Origin: BP-133 sp040756995
Lineage (GTDB): Bacteria; Actinomycetota; Acidimicrobiia; IMCC26256; BP-133
Length of the DNA stretch: 64,000 nucleotides
Direction of reading: 5' to 3'
Assembly (NCBI GenBank): GCA_040756995.1
Contig: JBFLYK010000006.1
Span: 62,001 to 126,000, forward strand
Notes under the pieces: generated by a model
The model's input: only the letters and a program-made list of their open reading frames with translations
What the model was told of the DNA's origin: nothing
The model's database searches: none
In this document: piece by piece, positions 24,337 through 32,827 of the stretch
Layout: each line of letters starts with the position of its first letter
Position numbering within the stretch: position 1 is the stretch's first letter
Translations under genes and position numbers: made by a program

Positions 24337-26022
24337 TCAGAGCTGCTGCAGGATCACGGTGTGGGTCCCGACCCGAGTGTCGACCGTGAGCGTGTCGCCG
24401 GCGGGCTCGACCTCGCCCTGGCTCTGACCATCGATGGTCAGCCGGTAGCGGGCGCCGGGCAGCAGGTTCGTCACCCGGAACGACGTCGGGTCACCGAGCT
24501 TCTCGGTGTCACAGGAGGTGATGGCCACCACCAGCGACTTCTCGGCCGCATCCCAGAAGGCCTGCCGGGGCCGGACGGTGGGGTAGTCGACGCCTTCCAC
24601 CGTCGGTTCCCGGAACTTGGCCAGGTTTGGGGCGTTGAACAGCCGGGCCCACTGGCCAGGTTCCGTGATGGTGAAGGCCGGCATGATCCAGTCGTTGTAC
24701 TGGGCCCGGGGCCACGGCTCCTCGAGGGCGAAGTGGTGGTAGAACTCGCCCCGCTCGACGTCCCACGTCGGTTGGTACTGCTTCATGGCCCAGGACCGCA
24801 GGCCCGCCGTTCGCTCGTCGTCGCCCAGCTCCCGGCTGGCCGACAGGGCGGTGATGGTGGCGTACGGGTAGTCGTCTTCCATGCCGGGCAGGCCGATCAT
24901 GAAGGCGCTTCCGTCGCCCTGGGGAGTGAAGAAACGGCTCATGGCGCCGTCGTACATCCGCTCGAAGAGGCGCCGGTCGAGCGGCAGACCGTTCCAGATG
25001 GTGCCCATCCAGTTGTAGGCGAACTGGTGCTCTTCACCGTGGAGGTTGATGTCGGCCGACATGTCGTAGAGCAGCGTGTACCACTCGATGGGGCCGTCAC
25101 CGACGCCGCCGCCCACGTAGTTCTCCCGGAAGTACCGCTTCCAGTTCTGATAGGCGAGGCTATGTTGCGTGCCGTGGGTGGCGTCGAAGAGCTTGAGACT
25201 GAGTCCGGTCAGGTTGTTGCACCACCCGTAGGACTTGGTCACCTCGCAGGACAGACCGGTCCACGTGTTGTAGAACTGGTCGGCGATCAGCTCGTTGAGC
25301 TTGACGTAGTCGTACTCGAAGACGAGCGAGTCGTCGTAGGTCACCTTGAACGGCTGGTCGTACTTGGCGTTGCCCGACACGTAGGCGTAGAAGCCGAGGA
25401 CGAGATCCAGGTAGCCCTTGTACATCACGTTGCAGCTGCCGTTGCCCCGTACCGGGTCGGGGTCGTACTCGAAGGGCTCGAGCCCGTTGGCGGCCCAGCC
25501 CGGCGCGTCGTACTTGCCCTTGAACCCGGCCGGGATCATCAGGTCGTACCAGAAGTCGGGGTAGTTGTCGCGGTCGGGGTCGGCGCCGCGCCGCTCGATC
25601 CAGTCGAACAGCGACCAGTACTCGAGGAAGCGTTGGGCGGTGAAGTCGAGGATCTTCGTATACAGCTCGCGCCAGGCCGGGGTCTGGTCGGCCATGATCC
25701 CGAGGGCGAACGTCAGGTACGTCAGGTCGTAGCGGTAGTAGTTCCCGATGGGGGCGCCGGTCAGGTTGTCCCACGAGGCGTGGGGGGCGTCGTCCTTGAA
25801 CCAGGTGCCGCCGAAGTCGACCCGTCGGTTGAGGTAGGCGAGCCACCCCATAGCCTCATCGGTGAGGACGGGCTTACCGGGGACGATGTCGGTGATGGCC
25901 CGGACCTTGAACGGCGAGGACCCGCTCGCGGAGAACGGGACGGCGGAATCGTCGGTGCCGGACTTCTTCATGGCCAGCTGGTATTCCCAATGGGGTACGT
26001 GCGGGGACTCTCCCGTCGTCAT
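24337..26022 (-). CDS. Linalool dehydratase/isomerase-like protein
   Basis: 561 residues from ATG 26022, with AGGAGG six bases upstream. The central part (about residues 90-350) resembles linalool dehydratase/isomerase of Castellaniella. It shares CNVMYKGYLDLVLGFYAY, then FEYDYVKLNELIADQ, then GLSCEVTKSYGWCNN with cysteines C259 and C268, nine residues apart like the catalytic C171 and C180 pair of that enzyme. The known enzyme interconverts myrcene, linalool and geraniol. This protein is about 160 residues longer, mainly by a C-terminal beta-rich domain ending RVGTHTVILQQL, and lacks an export signal. A dehydratase, hydratase or isomerase of an isoprenoid or other tertiary alcohol is the best guess. 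Confidence 0.65.
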   Translation of the reverse strand: MTTGESPHVPHWEYQLAMKKSGTDDSAVPFSASGSSPFKVRAITDIVPGKPVLTDEAMGWLAYLNRRVDFGGTWFKDDAPHASWDNLTGAPIGNYYRYDLTYLTFALGIMADQTPAWRELYTKILDFTAQRFLEYWSLFDWIERRGADPDRDNYPDFWYDLMIPAGFKGKYDAPGWAANGLEPFEYDPDPVRGNGSCNVMYKGYLDLVLGFYAYVSGNAKYDQPFKVTYDDSLVFEYDYVKLNELIADQFYNTWTGLSCEVTKSYGWCNNLTGLSLKLFDATHGTQHSLAYQNWKRYFRENYVGGGVGDGPIEWYTLLYDMSADINLHGEEHQFAYNWMGTIWNGLPLDRRLFERMYDGAMSRFFTPQGDGSAFMIGLPGMEDDYPYATITALSASRELGDDERTAGLRSWAMKQYQPTWDVERGEFYHHFALEEPWPRAQYNDWIMPAFTITEPGQWARLFNAPNLAKFREPTVEGVDYPTVRPRQAFWDAAEKSLVVAITSCDTEKLGDPTSFRVTNLLPGARYRLTIDGQSQGEVEPAGDTLTVDTRVGTHTVILQQL

Positions 26023-26341
26023 GCGGCCTCCTGCTTCTCGACGGACTGGGTGGCCCCGAGTTTCGAATAGGGACCGGGCACGGTCCTCGACCCCGCAGGA
26101 CCAATCGAGGCCGCCGACCCGTCCTTCCGACCGTTCGAGCCGAATCGCCGGCCGGGCATTCGTCCGGACAGGACGTCGTCCCTGCTCCGAGGAGGCGCGA
26201 CCATCGTCGGTGTGATCGGTCATTTCGGAGGCGTCCCGATGGAGGAGGCCCTGGTGCCGCTGGTCAGCGGCCTGGGTGCCGGTCTGCTGCTGGTGCGCGC
26301 CTCGGTGGCGCGTTGGCGGAGGTGGCGCGGGGCGGCGGGCT
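26023..26341. other. 319-bp spacer between MerR gene and dehydratase-like gene
   Basis: This gap separates two minus-strand genes. It holds an inverted repeat at 26071-26086, the Shine-Dalgarno site of the downstream gene, and a direct repeat GGTGGCGCG at 26304-26312 and 26321-26329 near the MerR stop. A short open frame lies on the plus strand. I see no convincing sigma-factor promoter, but the length suggests that the dehydratase-like gene has its own start. Confidence 0.5.
26071..26086. promoter_or_regulatory. Inverted repeat upstream of the dehydratase-like gene
   Basis: GGACCG (26071-26076) and CGGTCC (26081-26086) flank four bases. The repeat is about 50 bases upstream of the start codon at 26022, the usual place for an operator or the base of a leader hairpin. 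The nearby MerR regulator is a candidate binder, though the spacing is not the 19-bp layout of classical MerR sites. Confidence 0.4.
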
Positions 26342-26397
26342 CTACGCCTTGCGGCGCTGCCGGGACTTCGAGGCCAGGCGTTCGGCGGTCCGGGTGA
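26239..26397 (+). CDS. Possible 52-residue membrane peptide
   Basis: ATG 26239 follows GGAGG at a seven-base spacing. The first part, MEEALVPLVSGLGAGLLLVR, is a plausible short membrane helix followed by a basic patch. The frame then runs antisense into the end of the MerR gene, where it loses protein-like character. It could be a small membrane protein or chance. Confidence 0.2.
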   Translation: MEEALVPLVSGLGAGLLLVRASVARWRRWRGAAGSTPCGAAGTSRPGVRRSG

Positions 26398-27094
26398 AGA
26401 CCTCGTCGGTGTAGCGCTCCATGGCTTCGGCCAGGGCGGCGTCGGCCGCGGCCTGGGCCCGGGGCCGCATCCGGGCGATGACGGCCGCCACCCGTTCCGT
26501 GTCTTCGGGCGGCATGCCGGCGTCCACGAAGTCGCGCCACAGGTGCTCGTTGACGAACGACACGCACTTCTTGGCCACGTCGTCCATGGCCCGGGCGATG
26601 TCGGCCGCCACCTCCACCATGGCCCGGGGCGGGAAGCCCTCGGCCAGCAGCTCGAGGCCGACGTCGAAGAACCGCGGGTTGTTGATGACGACGTCATCAC
26701 CGTCGACCTTCGCCAGGCCGGTCTCCACCGCCCGGGCCGCCGCCACCTCGTCGCCGCCCAGCAGCTCCCGGAACCGGGCGGCCGGCAGCCGGCGCGGCCC
26801 CTCCTCCTGGTAGGGAGCGGTGATGACCTCCTCCAGGCCGAGCACCGAACCGAGGTCGCGCTGCTCCTCCCAGGCCTCGACCAGTTCGCGGATGGCGGCC
26901 AGCGGGTAGCCGCGGCCGAGCATCCGCAGCACCAACCGCAGGCGGCGCAGGTGGTCCGGACCGTAGACGCCGACCCGGCCTCGCCGCTCCGGCGGCGGCA
27001 GCAGCCCCCGGTCCTGGTACACCCGTACGTTGCGGACGGTCGTGCCCGCCGCCCGGGCCAGTTCATCGATGGTCAGGAGCTCTTGGTCGGTCAT
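26342..27094 (-). CDS. MerR-family transcriptional regulator
   Basis: 250 residues from ATG 27094, with AAGGA just upstream. Residues 5-75 are a typical MerR winged helix (TIDELARAAGTTVRNVRVYQDRG in part, then YGPDHLRRLRLVLRMLGRGYPLAAI). The C-terminal 170 residues are a helical effector domain with no metal-binding cysteines, so an organic ligand is more likely than a metal. It follows the ABC1 kinase gene by 23 bases and precedes the dehydratase-like gene, which it may control. Confidence 0.85.
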   Translation of the reverse strand: MTDQELLTIDELARAAGTTVRNVRVYQDRGLLPPPERRGRVGVYGPDHLRRLRLVLRMLGRGYPLAAIRELVEAWEEQRDLGSVLGLEEVITAPYQEEGPRRLPAARFRELLGGDEVAAARAVETGLAKVDGDDVVINNPRFFDVGLELLAEGFPPRAMVEVAADIARAMDDVAKKCVSFVNEHLWRDFVDAGMPPEDTERVAAVIARMRPRAQAAADAALAEAMERYTDEVFTRTAERLASKSRQRRKA

Positions 27095-27117
27095 CGTTCC
27101 TTCGAGGATAGGGTCGG

Positions 27118-28401
27118 TCAGTCGGGGAGGACGACCTCTCCGGCGGCGACCCGGGCGGCCACCGCTTCGGGGAAGACGTTGCGCATCAGGTACAGGTCGC
27201 GGAACATCGGCCAGTCCGGGGCGAACTCCTTGGAGTAGCGCTCGAAGTACAGCAACTGCTTGATGATCAGCTGCAGCTCCTTCGGAGTCCCGGCGCCGCC
27301 GGCGTAGGCCCCCATGGTGCGGATGATCTCGGCCAGCAGCGACGCCATCGGCACTTCCCCGAGGCCGGCGTCGAACATCGGCCCGAAGATCATCTTCATC
27401 CGGTCGCCGATCTCCTCGTCGGTGCCGGCGTCGGGTGGAAACACGCCGACGCGCTTGTAGGCCCGGGCGACGCGGGTGAAGTCGTTGTCGATGGCCGACG
27501 TCGCGAAGAAGTCCCGCATGGCCTGCTTCCAGTCGTCGGTCAGTTCGCCCATGATCCCGAAGTCGAGGAAGGCGACCCGCCCGTCGTCGAGGACCCAGAT
27601 GTTGCCGGCGTGGACGTCGCCGTGGAACGGGCCGTGCAGCAGGCAGGCCTCCATCCACACCTTGACGCCTCGGCGCATGGAGAGCTTCCCGTCGCCGTTG
27701 CGGGCCCGCACGGCGGCGAAGTCGTCGATCGGCACACCGAAGAGCCGCTCCATGCAGATGACATGGGGGCCGCACCACTGCCAGTACACCTCGGGGGCCG
27801 TGACGGCGGCGTTGTCGCCGAAGTGCCAGATGCGGTCCCGGAAGCGGGCCTGGCGCTCGGCCTCGAGCCGGAAATTCAGCTCGTTGAAGGTCACGACGTG
27901 GAGGTCCTCGATGGCGCCCGACACGTTGGCGTCGCGGGCGAAACCGGAGAACCGCTCGACGAGCCGCATGAGGCGCCACTGGATGCGCAGGTCGGCGGTG
28001 ACTGTGGCCGTCAGGTCGGGCCGCTGGACCTTGACCACCGCCTGGCGCCCGTCGGGCAGCACGCAGCCGTGCACCTGGGCGACCGACGCCGCCGAGAGCG
28101 GCTCGTCCTCGAACGAGGCGAACAGCTCACTGACCGGCCGGCGCAGATCCTGCTCGATCACCGCCTTCACGGTGGCGACGTCGAGCGGGTCGACGGCGCG
28201 GATGCAGCGCCGGGCGGAGTCCGACAGCACCGCCGGGCAGATGCTGGGGGAGGAGCCCAGCAGCTGGCCCAGCTTGATGAACATCGGCCCGAGGGACAGC
28301 AGTCCGTCGACAACCCCGTCGGCCACCGCCGCTCGCCAGAGCCCCCGCCGGCGGTCCAGGATCCAGCGGCCCAGCGCCCGCACGACGCACAGCACCATCA
28401 C
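27118..28401 (-). CDS. ABC1/UbiB-family atypical kinase
   Basis: 427 residues from GTG 28401. Family motifs are all present: KLGQ (FIKLGQ), the alanine-rich loop AASVAQVHG, the lysine in VVKVQRP, the catalytic HGDVHAGN and the metal site DFG (FLDFGIMG). UbiB/ABC1 proteins support quinone and lipid metabolism, and similar ones occur in mycobacterial lipid loci. The frame stays open and protein-like for about 30 codons above 28401 (ADQPPRLQAFGPAEVRRFF) but has no ATG, GTG or TTG there, so a CTG start near 28494 is possible. It lies in the operon of the carotenoid oxygenase. Confidence 0.85.
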   Translation of the reverse strand: MMVLCVVRALGRWILDRRRGLWRAAVADGVVDGLLSLGPMFIKLGQLLGSSPSICPAVLSDSARRCIRAVDPLDVATVKAVIEQDLRRPVSELFASFEDEPLSAASVAQVHGCVLPDGRQAVVKVQRPDLTATVTADLRIQWRLMRLVERFSGFARDANVSGAIEDLHVVTFNELNFRLEAERQARFRDRIWHFGDNAAVTAPEVYWQWCGPHVICMERLFGVPIDDFAAVRARNGDGKLSMRRGVKVWMEACLLHGPFHGDVHAGNIWVLDDGRVAFLDFGIMGELTDDWKQAMRDFFATSAIDNDFTRVARAYKRVGVFPPDAGTDEEIGDRMKMIFGPMFDAGLGEVPMASLLAEIIRTMGAYAGGAGTPKELQLIIKQLLYFERYSKEFAPDWPMFRDLYLMRNVFPEAVAARVAAGEVVLPD

Positions 28402-28483
28402 CCCGCCGATGGTGAAGAACCGGCGGACCTCGGCCGGCCCGAAGGCCTGCAGCCGAGGCGGCTGGTCGGCGGGCGTGGCTGCC

Positions 28484-29809
28484 TCAGAGCTCAGCGTCGG
28501 CCACCCAGCTCCCGTGGAATCCGAACGGCACCCGCTGCGGCAGCGTCACCGTCGCCACCGGCGAGGCGGCGAAGTCGCTGGCGTCGAGGATCACGAGATC
28601 GCTGCCGTCCCGGCCGGCGTCGTAGACGTAGGTCAGCACGTAGCCGTCGTCCTCCCCGGCATCGTCGGAGGCGGGGACGAAGACGCCTTCGCCGGGCACC
28701 CGGCCGGCGCCGAAGCTGTGCTCCTCGGTGGTGCCCGACAGCAGGTCGTACTTCACCAGGTTGGTCTCCAGAGCGAAGCCGTCGGCCCCCGGCCTGGTGT
28801 GGACGGCGTAGCCGAAGCGGGCCGGCCGGCCCACCCGCCGCTCGTCGACCCGCGGGAACTCCACCGACCGGTCGTCGACCGTCTCCTCCTTCACCGTGCC
28901 GGCGGCGACGTCGACCGTCCAGCGGTGCAGGGTGGTCGGCTCGAAGGCGTCCTGGGTGTCGCGCCACAGGTGCGGGTAGCGGGCGACGTCGATCTCGAGA
29001 TGGCCGGGCCGGCGCTCGGTGGCGTTGAGGACGTGGAACACATAGCAGGGCTCGACATCGAACCACCGCACATCGGCGTTGCCGCCGCCACGGGGCATGA
29101 TCCCGATCCGGGCGCCGTAGTCGTCGCTCCACCGGTAGGGCATGGTCTTGGCCATCAGCAGCGACGGGTCGCAGACCACCGGCAGGTCCATGAACACCAC
29201 CGAGTGCTCGGTGATGGCGAAGTCGTGGATCATCGTCGGGCCGGGCACCGTGATCTCCTCGCTCTGCACGAGGTTTCCGGCGGCGTCGGCCCGGTGGTAG
29301 GTGAGCAGCGGCGGGAACACGCCGTAGCCGAAGAAGTGCAGTTCGCCGGTGACCGGACAGCGCTTGGGGTGGGCGGTCATGGCGGTGGTCAGCCGGCCGC
29401 CGAAGTCGAACGGGCCGACCGTGTCGAGTTCCGGGGTCACCTCGGTCGGCGGCCGGTTCTCGACCAGGGCCAGGATCTTCCCGCCGTGGGCGATCACGTG
29501 GGTGTTGGCGATGTTGGCCTCGAGGTCCAGCATCCCGTTCTCGCCCACGATGCGCCGCCCGGCCTCGAACGACTCGGTGCGCACCCAGCGGTTGCGGTAC
29601 CAGTTGGCCCGTCCGCCCTTGAGCTCCACACCGTGCAGCATCCCTTCACCGAAGAACCAGTGACCGGGATCGCCGCTCCTCGGGTTGGGGCCGTTGCGGA
29701 GGTAGCGGCCTTCCAGCGCCGAAGGGATGGCACCGTCGACGGGCAGGTCGTAGGCGGTGGCCTCGTCGGCCACCGGAGCGAAGTTACCCTGCAGATAGAA
29801 CTTGGTCAC
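28484..29809 (-). CDS. Carotenoid/stilbene cleavage oxygenase family protein
   Basis: 441 residues, a full-length member of the RPE65/carotenoid oxygenase family. The four iron-binding histidines can be assigned to H147 (MTAHPK), H195 (MIHDFA), H259 (VFHVLNA) and H432 (FGFHGSW). Such enzymes cleave or isomerise conjugated double bonds of carotenoids, apocarotenoids or lignostilbenes with non-heme iron. Its start overlaps the end of the molybdopterin oxidoreductase gene (ATGA). Together with the nearby dehydratase-like gene it suggests isoprenoid or phenylpropanoid catabolism, but the substrate is not known. Confidence 0.88.
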   Translation of the reverse strand: MTKFYLQGNFAPVADEATAYDLPVDGAIPSALEGRYLRNGPNPRSGDPGHWFFGEGMLHGVELKGGRANWYRNRWVRTESFEAGRRIVGENGMLDLEANIANTHVIAHGGKILALVENRPPTEVTPELDTVGPFDFGGRLTTAMTAHPKRCPVTGELHFFGYGVFPPLLTYHRADAAGNLVQSEEITVPGPTMIHDFAITEHSVVFMDLPVVCDPSLLMAKTMPYRWSDDYGARIGIMPRGGGNADVRWFDVEPCYVFHVLNATERRPGHLEIDVARYPHLWRDTQDAFEPTTLHRWTVDVAAGTVKEETVDDRSVEFPRVDERRVGRPARFGYAVHTRPGADGFALETNLVKYDLLSGTTEEHSFGAGRVPGEGVFVPASDDAGEDDGYVLTYVYDAGRDGSDLVILDASDFAASPVATVTLPQRVPFGFHGSWVADAEL

Positions 29810-32133
29810 GGCGCTCCCACCTCCACTCGCTCCACCCGGGCCTTCACATGCTTGTGCCAGGGGGTGCCGGCCAGCCAGTCCCGGTCCTCGGAGGCGGTCA
29901 GCTCGTTGGGGGCGACGCCGACGACGACCGGCCGCCCGTCCTCATCGGGATAGCTGACGCCGTACCCGTTGGGGAGGATGATGTGGCCGGGTTGCATGGC
30001 GTCGGTGATCTCCACCGGCGCCACGGCCCGGCCCCGCTTGGTGATCACGGCCACGGGGGCGCCGTCCTCGACGCCCAGAGCGGCGGCGTCGGACGGGCTC
30101 ATGTGGAGCGCCCCCTCCCGATCGCTCTTGCGCCAGTCGGGGTCCCGGAAGATCGTGTTGGCGGAGAAGGCCCGGCGCGACCCGGCGGTGAGCACGAAGG
30201 GGAACTCGTCGTCGGGCGCCGGGGCGGGCTCGTTGCGCAGCCCGGCCAGCTCCTCGAGCAGTTCGGGGATGACCAGCGAGAAGCGGTGGTCGGGCTTCTC
30301 GACGTACTTCCAGACATCGGCGTAGTCGTCGACGCTGAACTCGACGCCCGACCGGCCGTTCAGGATGGCCTCGAACAGCGTCTCGCCGAGGAACGGCACG
30401 TCGCCTTCGTGGCCCGCCCGGCGCACGGCGTCGGCGTTCATCATCGTCTGGCGGTGGGCCAGCGCCCACAGCACGGCGGCGGCCGCCGCGCCGTCGGGCA
30501 GCGTGGGGCCGAGCACGGCGTAGAGCGCCAGCGGCCCGAAGCCCAGCTCGTCGACGGTGACGCCGACGCCGTACTTCGAGAAGTAGGCGCCGGCGAAGCC
30601 CAGCCGGCCGCCGGTCTCCAGCGCCTCCCGCAGCGGCGCCAGCTCCTCGTCGGTCAGGTATCCCATGGCCCGGGCGACCCGGAAGTGGATCTCCGGCTCG
30701 GGCAGCGTGCCGGGCAGCGGGTCGAGCAGCGGCTTGCGGAGGTGGAAGTAGTTCCGGGGGAACTCGAAGTTGAAGTAGGTGCACTCCCACTTCTCGTACT
30801 GCGACGCGGCGGGCAGCACGTAGTCGGCGCAGGCGGCGGTCTCGGTGAAGGCGACGTCGATGACGACGGAGAACTCCAGCGCCCGGATGGCCTCCCGCAT
30901 CCGCTGGCTGTCGGCCAGGGAGTGCGCCGGGTTGGTGGCCTCGACGACCATGGCCCGGAACCGCTTCGGATGGTCGGTGAGGATCTCGTCGGGGATCACG
31001 TTGCAGGGGATCATCCCGGCCATGATCCGGCTGCCGGTGACCGGCGAGACCTCGGGTGTGTCGGGCCCGCAGAAGACCCGCTCCAGGTCGAGCATCGAGG
31101 AGTGGACGGCCATCCCGCCCGGCTTGGCGAAACTGCCGACCAGGATCCACATCAGCTTGTGCAGATAGGAGTTGAGCGTGGAGTGGGGGATCTGCTCGAT
31201 GCCGAGTTCCTCCAGCGTCGAGACGCTGCGGGCCAAGGCGATGCGCCGCACCACGGTGCGGACCTGCTCCTCGGGGATGCCGGCCCGGGTGCAGAAGTCG
31301 CTGATCGGCACCTGCTTGAGTTCGGTGAGGAGCTCTTCGGCCCCGGTGGTGTGCTCGGCCAGGAACTCGTGGTCGACGAGGTCCTCCTCGACCAGTACGC
31401 CGAGCATGGCGGCGTAGAGGAAGGCGTCGGCCCCCGGCCGCACGACGAGGTGATGGTCGGCCAGCGCCGCCGTCTCGTTGCGGACCGGATCGACGACGAT
31501 CAGCGTCCGGTCGGGGTCGTTGTTGATGGCCTTGAGGATCGTGCGGGCCCGGTGGAAGCCGTGCGACTGCCAGGCGTTCTTGCCCAGCAGCATGACGACC
31601 TCGGCGTTCTCGAAGTCCCCGCTGGAGTGGCCGCCGCACAGGGCGAGATCGACGAAGAACTCGCCGCCCTTCTCCTGGGCCAGGGCGGTGGAGCGGAACT
31701 TCGAGCCGAGGCCGGCGTAGAAGGCCAGCCCGTAGGAGCCGCCGAGGTGGTTCCCCTGCCCACCGGCGCCGTAGTAGAGGATCGACTCGCCGCCGTGGCG
31801 ATCGATCACGCCCTGGAGGCCGGCCGCCACCTCGGCGATGGCCGTGTCCCAGTCGACCGCCTCGTAGGTACCGTCCGGCCGGCGCCGCATCGGCGACGTC
31901 AGGCGGTGGCGGCCGTTCTGGTAATGGTCGAGCCGCAGCGCCTTCTGGCACGTATAGCCCCGGGAGGCGGGGTGGGCCTTGTCGCCCCGGATCCGTTCGA
32001 AGCGGCGCCCGTCCTCACCGCCCCGGCGGACCTCGATGCCGCAATTGATGTAGCAGAGGATGCAGGCCGTCTGTTCCCACTCACCCGCCTCTGGCGATCC
32101 CGCAGCGTCCATCGTGCCCCCCATCGTCTCCAT
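29806..32133 (-). CDS. Molybdopterin oxidoreductase (DMSO reductase superfamily)
   Basis: 775 residues with an N-terminal [4Fe-4S] site C24-x2-C27-x3-C31 and C62 (ACILCYINC ... GYTCQK), then molybdopterin-binding domains (EVVMLLGKNAWQSHG; PVRNETAALADHHLVVRPGAD in part) and a C-terminal dinucleotide-binding domain (LHMSPSDAAALGV). There is no Tat signal, so it should work in the cytoplasm. No electron-transfer subunit is adjacent. A promoter just upstream suggests a leaderless transcript from ATG 32133. It is the first gene of an operon with carotenoid oxygenase, ABC1 kinase and MerR regulator. The substrate is unknown. Confidence 0.85.
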   Translation of the reverse strand: METMGGTMDAAGSPEAGEWEQTACILCYINCGIEVRRGGEDGRRFERIRGDKAHPASRGYTCQKALRLDHYQNGRHRLTSPMRRRPDGTYEAVDWDTAIAEVAAGLQGVIDRHGGESILYYGAGGQGNHLGGSYGLAFYAGLGSKFRSTALAQEKGGEFFVDLALCGGHSSGDFENAEVVMLLGKNAWQSHGFHRARTILKAINNDPDRTLIVVDPVRNETAALADHHLVVRPGADAFLYAAMLGVLVEEDLVDHEFLAEHTTGAEELLTELKQVPISDFCTRAGIPEEQVRTVVRRIALARSVSTLEELGIEQIPHSTLNSYLHKLMWILVGSFAKPGGMAVHSSMLDLERVFCGPDTPEVSPVTGSRIMAGMIPCNVIPDEILTDHPKRFRAMVVEATNPAHSLADSQRMREAIRALEFSVVIDVAFTETAACADYVLPAASQYEKWECTYFNFEFPRNYFHLRKPLLDPLPGTLPEPEIHFRVARAMGYLTDEELAPLREALETGGRLGFAGAYFSKYGVGVTVDELGFGPLALYAVLGPTLPDGAAAAAVLWALAHRQTMMNADAVRRAGHEGDVPFLGETLFEAILNGRSGVEFSVDDYADVWKYVEKPDHRFSLVIPELLEELAGLRNEPAPAPDDEFPFVLTAGSRRAFSANTIFRDPDWRKSDREGALHMSPSDAAALGVEDGAPVAVITKRGRAVAPVEITDAMQPGHIILPNGYGVSYPDEDGRPVVVGVAPNELTASEDRDWLAGTPWHKHVKARVERVEVGAP

Positions 32134-32138
32134 GGGTG

Positions 32139-32169
32139 ATTGTTACAATGATCGATGTCATAGTGTCAA
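32139..32169 (-). promoter_or_regulatory. Promoter with overlapping palindrome
   Basis: On the minus strand a perfect -35 box TTGACA (32164-32169) and a -10-like TGTAAC (32142-32147) are separated by 16 bases. The -10 ends eight bases before ATG 32133, so transcription would begin at or near the start codon and the message would be leaderless. The -10 overlaps the palindrome ATTGTTACAAT (32139-32149), which could bind a repressor. Confidence 0.6.
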
Positions 32170-32211
32170 TGGCCGGTGTCCCGGCGGACAGGGGACTACC
32201 GTCTGGAGCCG

Positions 32212-32802
32212 ATGACAGATGACGCGAGCACCGGAAACGTCGGCGGGGCCATCGGCCGGCCCCCGCCCGTCATCCGGGGCGCCTGCCTCCTGTTGCTGGT
32301 CACCGGGTTCGCGTCGGTGATCTTCAGCGCACCGGTGGTGCTGAATCCGGCGGCCGCCCGCTGCCATCTCTCCCGGACCTGGATCGAGCAGGTCAACGAC
32401 GACAAGAAGGACTGGAACAACGTCGACCTCGCCGGGCGCAAGGCCGACGATGTGCCCTGCGAGGAGGCCATCCCGCTGGCCGACGGGATCCGCACCAAGG
32501 AGAAGGACCCGGCCAAGACGGCGACGGTGCCGGGCGAGTCGGCCTTGAGGATCCAGAACGTGGTGGCCGTGCTGCTCGGCCTCGGCCAGGCGACCGCCGG
32601 CTTCTTCGTGCTGCGCACGCTCAGCCGTCAGGCCCGCAACATGGCCCTCGGCTTCAGCGGTGCCAGCATCATCCTGCAGGTTCTCGGGATCATCTCCCTC
32701 GGCGTGTTCGCCTTCGTCGTCTACGCCTTCGCCTTCAGCCCCGCCAGCCGGGAACTCTGGCCGAAACAGCCGCGGCCCACCTCCGGGCCGCCGGCGGAAT
32801 GA
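32212..32802 (+). CDS. Hypothetical membrane protein
   Basis: 196 residues from ATG 32212, preceded by GGAG; a GTG at 32176 is an alternative. Three membrane segments are visible: near residues 22-45 (GACLLLLVTGFASVIFSAP), 108-130 and 140-170. A polar extracytoplasmic loop with two cysteines (RCHLSR ... VPCEEA) lies between the first two. No known family is recognised. The next gene also encodes a small membrane protein. Confidence 0.6.
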   Translation: MTDDASTGNVGGAIGRPPPVIRGACLLLLVTGFASVIFSAPVVLNPAAARCHLSRTWIEQVNDDKKDWNNVDLAGRKADDVPCEEAIPLADGIRTKEKDPAKTATVPGESALRIQNVVAVLLGLGQATAGFFVLRTLSRQARNMALGFSGASIILQVLGIISLGVFAFVVYAFAFSPASRELWPKQPRPTSGPPAE

Positions 32803-32827
32803 TCACAGCCGGCGACGAACCGGATCC

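Noticed and set aside
26343..27066. Minus-strand open frame continuing 348 codons above the dehydratase-like start
   Set aside because: It runs antisense-like through the MerR gene in another frame with Arg/Pro-rich, non-protein-like sequence. A good ribosome site marks the real start at 26022.
29942..31951. Long Arg/Pro-rich open frame inside the molybdopterin oxidoreductase gene
   Set aside because: It is a shadow of the real gene caused by high GC content and has no recognisable domain.
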